A DNA stretch of 64,000 nucleotides, from assembly GCF_036388275.1 (NCBI RefSeq), contig NZ_DASVSF010000083.1, positions 1-64,000 on the forward strand, given 5' to 3'. This stretch comes from Longimicrobium sp. (lineage in GTDB: Bacteria; Gemmatimonadota; Gemmatimonadetes; Longimicrobiales; Longimicrobiaceae). Positions 57,539 through 64,000 of the stretch are shown here, in pieces; positions within the stretch are counted from its first letter, which is position 1; each line of letters starts with the position of its first letter. Below the pieces are notes generated by a model that worked only from the letters and a program-made list of their open reading frames with translations, ran no database searches and was not told the DNA's origin. The translations under genes and the position numbers were made by a program.

Positions 57539-58675
57539 TCACCCCACCGGGTCGAACGCGAAGAGGCGGCGGAACGAGGCCTCGGTGACGGACGGCGGCG
57601 TCAGGCGAAACACCGTCTCGCGCAGCCGCACCGCCGCGGCGTTCTGCCACTGCCCGATGCGGCCGTAGGCCAGCGACTGCCGCGTGATCCACGCCGTGCG
57701 GCGGAATCGCCGTCCCTCGTACGCGCGCAGCCCCGCCGCGGCGTCGCTCGCGTTCGCCAGGCAGCAGGCGAGCACGGCCCCGTCCTCGATGGCCATGCAC
57801 CCGCCCTGCCCCAGGTTGGGCGTGGTGGGATGCGCCGCGTCGCCCAGCAGCGTCACGCGCCCGCGCCCCCACCGGCGGACCGGCGGACGGTCGTAGGTGC
57901 CATTCTTCAAAATCTCCTCGTCCGGCGTGGCCTCGATCAGCTGCGGGATGGGCTGGTGCCAGCGGTCGAACATGCGCAGCAGCTTCGCCTTGCGCTCCGC
58001 CCCCTCGTCGGGCGCGTTCTCGGGCTCGTTCGCGGTGGCCCACCACGCGATTCGATCCCCGCCGATGGGCACGATGCCGAAGCGCTGGCCCCGGCCCAGG
58101 GTTTCGATCAGCGTGTCGCACTCCGCCGTTCCCGCGGGCGCCACGCCGCGCCACACGGGATAGCCGCGGTAGATGGGCGGGCCATCGTTCAGCAGCTGCT
58201 CGCGGACGGCGGAGCGCAGGCCGTCGGCGCCCACCAGGCAGGCGCCCGCGACGGAGCCCGCCTCGCCTGCGTCGACCTCCACGCCCGACGCGGTCTCGCG
58301 GAACCGTTCGAACGCGGCGCCGGTGTTCACCGCCCACGCGGGCAGCGCCTCCAGCAGAACGGAGTGAAGCTCCGCGCGGTGGATCAGCACGCCCGGCGCG
58401 TCCATCGCAGGAACGTCGAACACCGTCAGCAGGCGCCCGTCCGCGGCCCGCCCCTCGCCGCGCGTGTAGAGGTGCCCGCGGCGGATGATCTCGTCCAGCA
58501 ATCCCCAGCGGCGAAGCTGGGCCGTAGCGTTGGGCCACAGGCTGATGCCGGCGCCCACCTCGCGCAGCTCGGGCGCGCGCTCGTACACCTGCGCGTCGAT
58601 GCCCGCGCGACGCAGCGCGATGGCCGCAGACAGCCCACCGATCCCGCCGCCGATCACGATCACGCCGTCGCTCAT
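57539..58675 (-). CDS. FAD-dependent monooxygenase (PHBH fold)
   Basis: 378 residues. The FAD/NADPH-using aromatic hydroxylase family. Motifs: GGGIGGLSAAIAL (residues 8-20, dinucleotide binding), ACLVGADGLRSAVRE (the DG motif) and VTLLGDAAHPTTPNLGQGG (FAD ribityl site). Closest in style to zeaxanthin epoxidase/salicylate hydroxylase-like proteins; substrate unknown. ATG 58675 with GGAGG 8 nt upstream. It is monocistronic and enclosed by two similar composite repeats. Confidence 0.9.
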   Translation of the reverse strand: MSDGVIVIGGGIGGLSAAIALRRAGIDAQVYERAPELREVGAGISLWPNATAQLRRWGLLDEIIRRGHLYTRGEGRAADGRLLTVFDVPAMDAPGVLIHRAELHSVLLEALPAWAVNTGAAFERFRETASGVEVDAGEAGSVAGACLVGADGLRSAVREQLLNDGPPIYRGYPVWRGVAPAGTAECDTLIETLGRGQRFGIVPIGGDRIAWWATANEPENAPDEGAERKAKLLRMFDRWHQPIPQLIEATPDEEILKNGTYDRPPVRRWGRGRVTLLGDAAHPTTPNLGQGGCMAIEDGAVLACCLANASDAAAGLRAYEGRRFRRTAWITRQSLAYGRIGQWQNAAAVRLRETVFRLTPPSVTEASFRRLFAFDPVG

Positions 58676-58860
58676 CGCATCCTCCGTCCGCTGTACGCTG
58701 CAGCCCCGCCGGATTCTGGATGGCAAGCTACTCTGCCGCCACCCGTCGCGTGATAGGTGGATCAACTCATCCGCGGTGGGGAATGTCCTGACGGGAGAGG
58801 GCAGCCCGGGGAATGCGCCGGACCGGCCGAAGCGCACCTCACCCGCGCTGTCCGAGGCAC

Positions 58861-59140
58861 AGGGAATGGTGACCGCTGCCGCGCCCAGCCGATTACCCGT
58901 CCGCAGCTGGATCCTTCGGCCCGCGAAGGTTGTGCAGGGGCAGGTTCGGCGCGCTTGGGCCTCAGGATGACAGGCCCTGGTGCGCGGCCCAGGGTTGGGG
59001 AGCGCGCCACACTGGCTCCCTTCCCCCGCGCGGTTTGCGGGGAAGGGCTGGGGATGGGGGGCGCCCGCCGATGCACCGAATCCAGCCTCCACCCGATCGA
59101 TTTCTCTCCTCTCCGCACAGCAGTACCGTGCCGGGAGGGA
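58861..59140 (-). repeat. Composite intergenic repeat (C, D, E), right copy
   Basis: Opens with GGTGACCGCTGCCGCGCCCA (58868). Module C in reverse at 58910-58972, D in reverse at 59015-59063, E hairpin at 59102-59140. Direct-repeat partner of 57241-57520. The rest of the 506-nt spacer 58676-59181 shows no gene. Confidence 0.85.
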
Positions 59141-59181
59141 CCAGGGGTGGGGCGCCCTCTGGTTCGTGTCCGAGCTTCGGG

Positions 59182-60030
59182 TCAGGTGCGCGGGGCGAGA
59201 CCCGTCAATTCCGCGCTGAGTTGCCAGAGGCGGCGCGCGGATTCGTCGTCCTGGGCGGCGCGGGACGGGTGCTTCGGCTTCTCGTCCTTGAAGTACTCGC
59301 CGGTGATGACCGCCACGTCCGGGGAGGAGGCGAGGTAGATGGCCGTGCGCGCGCCCTCCTCGGCCGTGCGGATGAAGGGCTTCAGCAGGCGTAGCGGCGC
59401 CCATCCGCCGAACAGCAGCGCCGTGCCCACGACGCCCGGGTGCAGGGCGTTCGCCGTCACCTCCGCCGCGGGGACGCGGCGGGCCAGCTCGCGGGTGAAC
59501 AGGATGTTGAAGAGCTTGGCGTTGGAATAGGCGCGCAGGGCCCCGTACTTCCGGCGCATCTGGATGTCGTCCCACGAAAACGACGCGTGGTGGTGCGCTT
59601 CGGAACTCACCGTCACCACGCGGGCCGGGGCGCCGGCGCGAAGCGCATCCAGCAGCAGGTGGGTCAGCAGGAACGGGGCAAGATGGTTGACGGCCAGCTG
59701 CATCTCCACCTCGTCAGGCGTCTCCTGGCGCTTCTTCGTGTAGATGGCGGCGTTGTTCACCAGCACGTGGATGGCCGGATGGCGGGCGCGGATCTCCTCC
59801 GCGGCGGCGCGCACCTGGGCCTGGATCGCCAGGTCCGCGATCACCGTTTCCACCCGCGCGTGGCCGGCGGAGCGGACGATCTCCTCGCGCGTCCTCCGCG
59901 CCTTGTCCGCGCTGCGCGCGACGAGGACCACCGTGGCGCCCATCCCCGCCAGTGCCGCCGCCGTCGCCTGGCCGATCCCCGCCGTGGCGCCGGTGACCAC
60001 GCACACGCGCCCCTCCATCTCCCCCGCCAT
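59182..60030 (-). CDS. Short-chain dehydrogenase (retinol-dehydrogenase-like)
   Basis: 282 residues. SDR with TGATAGIG (~14-21), VARS after beta-2, NNAA in place of NNAG, VTVSSEAH with the catalytic Ser, and YSNAK with Tyr and Lys. The C-terminal NALHPGVVGTALL and the overall plan match the RDH11-14/WW-oxidoreductase-like group. ATG 60030. Divergent from the PhoX-like gene, 104 bp from its chosen start codon (60135). Confidence 0.9.
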   Translation of the reverse strand: MAGEMEGRVCVVTGATAGIGQATAAALAGMGATVVLVARSADKARRTREEIVRSAGHARVETVIADLAIQAQVRAAAEEIRARHPAIHVLVNNAAIYTKKRQETPDEVEMQLAVNHLAPFLLTHLLLDALRAGAPARVVTVSSEAHHHASFSWDDIQMRRKYGALRAYSNAKLFNILFTRELARRVPAAEVTANALHPGVVGTALLFGGWAPLRLLKPFIRTAEEGARTAIYLASSPDVAVITGEYFKDEKPKHPSRAAQDDESARRLWQLSAELTGLAPRT

Positions 60031-60134
60031 TCGTTCCCCGTCCGTTACAGGATTCGGCCATGTCGCGGTTGCAGGATGCACGCGCCGACGCGAGTTTTCA
60101 GAGAGCATTCAGCAGACCAGAGGTGAAGCAGCGA

Positions 60135-61541
60135 ATGACGCAGAAACTCGACCGCCGCGAATTCTTCCGCCGCGCCGCCGTGCTGGGTGGCGGCGCCTTC
60201 ATGGCCCCCGGCCTGGTGGGGCTTTCCGCCTGCTCGCACGCCATCAACGGCCTTACGCGCACGCCCGGCTACGGGCCGCTGGTCCGCAGCGCGGAGGTCC
60301 CGGAGCTGTGGATTCCGCAGGGGTTCCGTGCGCGGAAGATCAGCACCACCAAGGCGCCGTCGCTCGTGAATCCCAACCTGACCGTCAAGTACGGCGTGGA
60401 CGGGATGTCCGCGTTCCCCGGGCGCAACGGCAGCGTGCGCCTGGTGCGCAACCACGAGGTGTCGGACAACGTGACGGTGGCCAGGCTGCTGGGCCCGGGC
60501 GAGCGCGCCTACGACCGCAAGGCGGGAGGCGGCACCAGCACCCTGCAGCTTCGGCAGGCGCGGGACGGGGAGGTGGCGCTGGAGCAGGAGTTCATCAGCC
60601 TCAGCGGGACGCACACCAACTGCGCCGGCGGCCGTACGCCCTGGGGCACGTGGATCACCTGCGAGGAAACGACCGTGGGCCTGGCGCGCGGGTTCGAGCA
60701 GCCGCACGGCTACTGCTTCGAGGTGACCGCCAGCGCCGATGGCGAGGTGCAGCCGGTGCCGCTGAAGGCCATGGGCCGCTTCGTCCACGAGGCGGTGGCG
60801 GTGGATCCTGCGACCTCCATCGTCTACCTGACGGAGGACATCAGCTACGACGCCACCGTGCCGGCGGGGCGCGCCGCGGGCTTCTATCGCTTCGTTCCGG
60901 CAACACGGGGCGACCTGCGGACGGGGCGCCTGCAGATGCTTTCCATCGTCGACCGCCCGAACTACATCACCTTCCGGGGCCAGCAGCCAGGCGTGACGTA
61001 CCGCACGGGCTGGGTAGACATCTCCGACCCGGACCCGGCGGCGGCCGAGGCGAACTCGTCCGCCGTGTTCCAGCAGGGATGGGCGCGGGGCGGTGCGGCG
61101 TTCCAGCGGCTGGAGGGGTGCTTCGCGGCCGACGGAAGCATCTACTTCAACTCCACCAGCGGGGGCGACGTGGGCGCCGGCCAAGTGTGGCGCTACCGGC
61201 CGGGCCGAGCGGACGCGGGAGAGCTGACGCTGGTGTTCGAGTCGCCGTCCCGCGACGTGCTGGACAGCCCCGACAACCTGTGCGTCAGCCCGCGCGGGGG
61301 GCTGGTGATCTGCGAGGACGGACAGGGTGTACAGTTCCTGCGCGGCCTGACCCCCGGCGGCGAGATCTTCGACGTGGTGCACACCGACGGCCCCTCGGCC
61401 GAAACTGCGGGCGCGTGCTTCAGCCCGAACGGACGCACGCTGTTCTTCAACATCCAGGGCGGAACCAACGCCGCCGTCTCGGCGAACATGCAGGGCGGCA
61501 CGTACGCCATCTGGGGGCCGTGGGAGAACGGGGCTCTCTAA
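60135..61541 (+). CDS. PhoX-like (DUF839) Tat-exported phosphatase
   Basis: About 468 residues. Begins with a twin-arginine signal: RREFFRRAAVLGGGAFMAPG, ending near the lipobox-like GLSACS. The mature part is a beta-propeller of the PhoX/DUF839 family (WGTWITCEETTVG, FVHEAVAVDPATSIVYLTED, LDSPDNLCVSPRGGLVICED), which in PhoX binds Fe/Ca and cleaves phosphomonoesters outside the cytoplasm. ATG 60135 is preferred since it puts the RR motif close to the N-terminus; ATG 60060 is in frame. An F repeat follows the stop. Confidence 0.88.
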   Translation: MTQKLDRREFFRRAAVLGGGAFMAPGLVGLSACSHAINGLTRTPGYGPLVRSAEVPELWIPQGFRARKISTTKAPSLVNPNLTVKYGVDGMSAFPGRNGSVRLVRNHEVSDNVTVARLLGPGERAYDRKAGGGTSTLQLRQARDGEVALEQEFISLSGTHTNCAGGRTPWGTWITCEETTVGLARGFEQPHGYCFEVTASADGEVQPVPLKAMGRFVHEAVAVDPATSIVYLTEDISYDATVPAGRAAGFYRFVPATRGDLRTGRLQMLSIVDRPNYITFRGQQPGVTYRTGWVDISDPDPAAAEANSSAVFQQGWARGGAAFQRLEGCFAADGSIYFNSTSGGDVGAGQVWRYRPGRADAGELTLVFESPSRDVLDSPDNLCVSPRGGLVICEDGQGVQFLRGLTPGGEIFDVVHTDGPSAETAGACFSPNGRTLFFNIQGGTNAAVSANMQGGTYAIWGPWENGAL

Positions 61542-61548
61542 CGGAAGG

Positions 61549-61623
61549 GCCTCACGCAGAGACGCAGAGCCGCGGAGAGAAAACCTCGGAGCAGTTCTCT
61601 CTGCGACTCTGTGCCTCTGCGTG
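61549..61623. repeat. Family F long inverted repeat
   Basis: GCCTCACGCAGAGACGCAGA (from 61549) pairs with an arm ending in TCTGCGACTCTGTGCCTCTG, CGTGA at 61623, with few mismatches. It lies between convergent genes. The sequence that follows, CGTGATCCATGCAGTTGC (61620-61637), matches the exon just after the group II intron (137-154). Confidence 0.85.
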
Positions 61624-61640
61624 ATCCATGCAGTTGCTGT

Positions 61641-62330
61641 TCAGTCCAGCCCGTCCCACTCCGCGTGGAACCGCTCCAGGAACTGCTCCATGAACCGGTG
61701 CCGCCCCTCGGCCATGCGGCGCGCGGAGGGCGTGTTCATCCGGTCGCGGAGCAGCAGCAGCTTTTCGTGGAAGTGGTTGATGGTCGGGCCCGTGCTGGAC
61801 TTGTAGCGCTCGAAGCTGTCGTGCATCTCCGGCGCCGCCTCGGGCTCGTGCATCGGACGGCCGCGACTTCCGCCGTACGCAAAGGCGCGCCCCACGCCCA
61901 CGGCGCCGATGGCGTCCAGCCGATCCGCGTCCTGCACCACCCGGCCCTCGGGTGAGCTCATGGGCGTGGCCACCCCGGCGCCCTTGAACGACAGCTCGGC
62001 GATGATGGTAGCCACGTGCTCCGTCACCTCCGCGTCCACGCCGAGCCCCGACAGCCACTCCCGCGCGGCCCGCGGCCCCGCGCCGGCGTCGCCGCCGTGG
62101 AACTTGTGGTCGGCCACGTCGTGCAGCAGCGCCGCCAGTTCCACGACGTAGGCATCGGCCCCTTCCTCGCCCGCCAGCCGCAGCGCCACGCGCCGCACCC
62201 GGTGCACGTGCCACCAGTCGTGCCCCGTTCCCTCGCCCGACATCCGCTCCCGGACGAACGCTTCCGTCCGTCGGAGGATCTCTCCCGGCTCCATCGTCAT
62301 CTGCCTCTTGTGCGGCTCGACCATGCTCAT
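61641..62330 (-). CDS. HD-domain phosphohydrolase (YedJ-like)
   Basis: 229 residues. HD superfamily with H in GHDWWHVHRVRRVAL, HD in ALLHDVADHKFHGG, and Asp in VVQDADRLDAIGAVG. Plan and length match the YedJ/PF01966 phosphohydrolases, whose natural substrates are mostly unknown. Several in-frame ATGs occur in the first 14 codons (62330, 62324, 62300, 62294), so the exact start is unsure. Divergent from the membrane protein/regulator operon; the palindrome at 62334-62348 is between them. Confidence 0.88.
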   Translation of the reverse strand: MSMVEPHKRQMTMEPGEILRRTEAFVRERMSGEGTGHDWWHVHRVRRVALRLAGEEGADAYVVELAALLHDVADHKFHGGDAGAGPRAAREWLSGLGVDAEVTEHVATIIAELSFKGAGVATPMSSPEGRVVQDADRLDAIGAVGVGRAFAYGGSRGRPMHEPEAAPEMHDSFERYKSSTGPTINHFHEKLLLLRDRMNTPSARRMAEGRHRFMEQFLERFHAEWDGLD

Positions 62331-62333
62331 TAG

Positions 62334-62348
62334 GTTTGCAATGCAAAC
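62334..62348. promoter_or_regulatory. Palindromic operator GTTTGCA-A-TGCAAAC
   Basis: A perfect 7-bp inverted repeat with one central base, in the 44-bp gap between divergent genes. It is likely the binding site of the winged-helix regulator encoded at 63007, and could control both directions. Confidence 0.65.
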
Positions 62349-62374
62349 AGGTATGCAGCTCAGGAGGCACTTCG

Positions 62375-63010
62375 ATGAACGAAACCGTGTTGTTGCCCGA
62401 CCGGCTGGCGGAGCTGGAAGCGGTCACCCGTGAGTACGCGCGCTTCTCGCGCAGCGCGGGCGGGCTCGGGTCCGTGCTGGGCGGCCTGCTGTGTCTCGCC
62501 TCCTACGCGGCCGGCGGCCTGCTCGGCACCAGCGGGCCGGTGCGCGCGGCCCTGATCGCCATCCCGTTCGTCTGGATCGTGTGCAAGGAGCTGATGCGCC
62601 GGCACTACTACCAGCACCTGGGCGCCGCGGCGGAGCAGGAGACGCGCCGCGAGCGGCGCGGCCGCGCGGTCACCACCGTGGTGACGGCGCTCATCAGCAT
62701 CACGATCACCGCCGGCGTGCTGGCCAGGGGCGATCGGGTGATGGACGCGGCCGGGTACCTGGCCGTCGTCGCGGCCATGCCTGTCGTGGCGTGGCTGTGG
62801 CTGCGGGCCCCGCTGGAGTTCGTGACGGGCATCTTCCTGATGTGCCAGGCGGCGCTGGCGTTCAACGGGACCGCGTATCCGCTGCTGGGCGTGGCCATCG
62901 TCTTCCCCTTCGCCGCCGTGGGGCTGATCGTGGCCGGCGTGCGCGACCACCTGCGGTTCCGCCGCGTGACGGAGCGTATCGGACGGCTCACCGGCGGGGC
63001 TGGCGCATGA
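62375..63010 (+). CDS. Multi-pass membrane protein of unknown function
   Basis: 211 residues with about six hydrophobic segments (GGLGSVLGGLLCLASYAAGG, ALIAIPFVWIVCKELM, TTVVTALISITITAGVLA, AGYLAVVAAMPVVAWLWL and two more). A cytoplasmic Arg/Glu-rich loop (EQETRRERRGR) separates the pairs. ATG 62375 has AGGAGG at 62362-62367, 7 nt away. Its stop overlaps the regulator start (ATGA). Such membrane proteins commonly precede HTH_27-type regulators; role unknown. Confidence 0.75.
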   Translation: MNETVLLPDRLAELEAVTREYARFSRSAGGLGSVLGGLLCLASYAAGGLLGTSGPVRAALIAIPFVWIVCKELMRRHYYQHLGAAAEQETRRERRGRAVTTVVTALISITITAGVLARGDRVMDAAGYLAVVAAMPVVAWLWLRAPLEFVTGIFLMCQAALAFNGTAYPLLGVAIVFPFAAVGLIVAGVRDHLRFRRVTERIGRLTGGAGA

Positions 63011-63342
63011 ACCCGGGCGAGGAACTCGGCTCGGTGATGCAGCTGGACCGGCTGGTCCACGAGCCGGCCCGCCTGCTGATCCTGGCCATGCTCGCCGGGG
63101 CCGAGGAAGTGGAGTTCCGCTTCATCGAAAAGCTGAGCGGCCTCAGCAAGGGCAACCTTTCCAGCCACATGAGCAAGCTCGAGGCGGGCGGCCTGATCGA
63201 GGTTCTCAAGTCGTTTCGCGGAAAGCGGCCGCTGACCACGCTCCGCATCACCCCGGCGGGACGGACGGCGCTGGACCGCTACCGCCGGCACCTGGCGGAG
63301 GTCGTCGCCGGCATCCCCACGCAATCCACCGAGGAGCCTTGA
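63007..63342 (+). CDS. Winged-helix transcriptional regulator (HTH_27/MarR-like)
   Basis: 111 residues, a compact winged helix. LDRLVHEPARLLILAMLAG is the first helix, SGLSKGNLSSHMSKLEAGGL is the recognition helix, and SFRGKRPLTTLRITPAG is the wing. The family (PF13601-like) usually represses its own operon. Translationally coupled to the membrane protein gene and followed 2 bp later by a peptidase gene. Confidence 0.9.
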   Translation: MNPGEELGSVMQLDRLVHEPARLLILAMLAGAEEVEFRFIEKLSGLSKGNLSSHMSKLEAGGLIEVLKSFRGKRPLTTLRITPAGRTALDRYRRHLAEVVAGIPTQSTEEP

Positions 63343-63344
63343 AC

Positions 63345-64000
63345 ATGCTACGCATCGTACTCGCAACCGTTCTCGCCGCCGTTCCCCTGGGCACGGCCGC
63401 CGCGCAGCCCGAGCTGGCGCCAGGGCGCGAGCTGACGGAATCGTTCTACGGAGGCCGTACCGCGCAGATCTGGGAGCGGATGGAGCCCGCGATGAAAAAC
63501 GCCCTCGGCAGCCCCGATGCGCTCGCCGCCTTCCGGGCGCGCGTGGAGGCCGGCCTGGGCACCGAGACCGCCGTCGAGGCCGAGTCGGTCGCCCCCCTGG
63601 CGGCCTTCAGCGTCTACCGGCGGCGCGCCCGCTTCACGCGCTCTCCCGGCCTGGTCCTGGTGGAATGGACCGTCACCCCCGAGGGGCGCGTGGCGGGCTT
63701 TCGCATCGCCCCGGGCCAGGGGGCGCCGCAGCCCCCGGCGCCGAGCCAACACCTGGAGCATCGCACGCGGGCCAACCTGCGGCTGCCCTTCGACGGGGAG
63801 TTCTTCGTGGTGTGGGGCGGGCGCACGGTGCAGGAGAACTACCACGCCGTGCACCCCAACCAGCGCTTTGCCTACGACCTGCTGGTGATGCGCGACGGCG
63901 CCACCCGCACCGGCGACGGCAGCCGGAACGAGGACTACCACTGCTTCGGGCAGCCGATCCTCGCGCCGGCGGACGGGCGGGTGGTCCTGGCCGTGGACGG
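63345..64000 (+). CDS. M23-type peptidase, N-terminal part (runs off the window)
   Basis: 218 residues visible, no stop. A signal peptide (MLRIVLATVLAAVPLGTAAA, then QPE) exports it. A DUF3887-like domain follows (~25-125), then the beginning of an M23/LytM-like domain: HAVHPNQRFAYDLLVMRDG with the first metal ligands, and FGQPILAPADGRVVLAVDG. Such enzymes cut peptidoglycan cross-links or act as regulators of amidases. ATG 63345 with GAGGAG about 9 nt upstream; third gene of the operon. Confidence 0.88.
   Translation, partial: MLRIVLATVLAAVPLGTAAAQPELAPGRELTESFYGGRTAQIWERMEPAMKNALGSPDALAAFRARVEAGLGTETAVEAESVAPLAAFSVYRRRARFTRSPGLVLVEWTVTPEGRVAGFRIAPGQGAPQPPAPSQHLEHRTRANLRLPFDGEFFVVWGGRTVQENYHAVHPNQRFAYDLLVMRDGATRTGDGSRNEDYHCFGQPILAPADGRVVLAVD

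Overview
The window is a stretch of a very GC-rich (about 70%) bacterial chromosome. Gene density is high, with many ATGA/GTGA stop-start overlaps and several GTG or TTG starts. The gene mix suggests a Gram-negative aerobic soil or freshwater bacterium: lipoproteins with lipoboxes, a Tat-exported PhoX-like enzyme, a complete 2-oxoglutarate dehydrogenase set, many hybrid sensors, and vapBC45. A member of the Gemmatimonadota (Longimicrobium-like) is my best guess, but that is inference from style, not a marker gene.

Layout. 1-136 is the 3' end of a group II intron. 0.2-7.3 kb: a multi-domain REC/HPt regulator, a small unknown peptide gene with a textbook terminator, an aromatic amino acid decarboxylase, a chemoreceptor with an overlapping HATPase-like partner, and a cold-shock gene with its own promoter and long leader. 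7.5-13.3 kb: Uma2 protein, two PH-domain membrane proteins overlapping an APC permease, and a Rieske oxygenase. 13.4-17.6 kb: sucB-sucA. 18-25.6 kb: a frameshifted unknown gene, an SDR, a ybbP-ybbA ABC system divergent from a tesA-like esterase with overlapping start codons, DinB, a lipoprotein and mscL.

25.6-33.8 kb is a lower-GC island bounded by mscL and lpdA. It holds a 1,184-residue PD-(D/E)XK nuclease/STAND-type NTPase/TPR-like protein, a frameshifted glycosyltransferase-kinase-fold fusion facing it tail to tail, a DUF4105-like membrane protein and a tyrosine recombinase. An exact 16-nt motif stands in the same orientation just before the start of both the NTPase gene and the glycosyltransferase. 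This is the best candidate for an undescribed (probably defence-type) system.

33.8-64 kb: lpdA (the E3 that serves sucAB), an EcsC/TerB-like protein, a Rad52-like annealing protein with a clear promoter, an ABC exporter followed by an HK-RR pair, an HD phosphohydrolase overlapping a REC-HK, a vapBC45 toxin-antitoxin pair, a large GAF/PAS sensor kinase, an ABC-2 exporter, PAP2 phosphatase, a 5'-nucleotidase, an FAD monooxygenase, SDR, PhoX, HD hydrolase, a membrane protein/winged-helix operon behind a palindromic operator, and the start of an M23 peptidase running off the right edge.

The intergenic regions are not empty. Nine of them carry a mosaic of recurring modules (called A-E here). Module A is a pair of hairpins whose stems covary between copies. 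A separate family (F) of long inverted repeats sits at gene ends, and the group II intron appears to have inserted into one of these.
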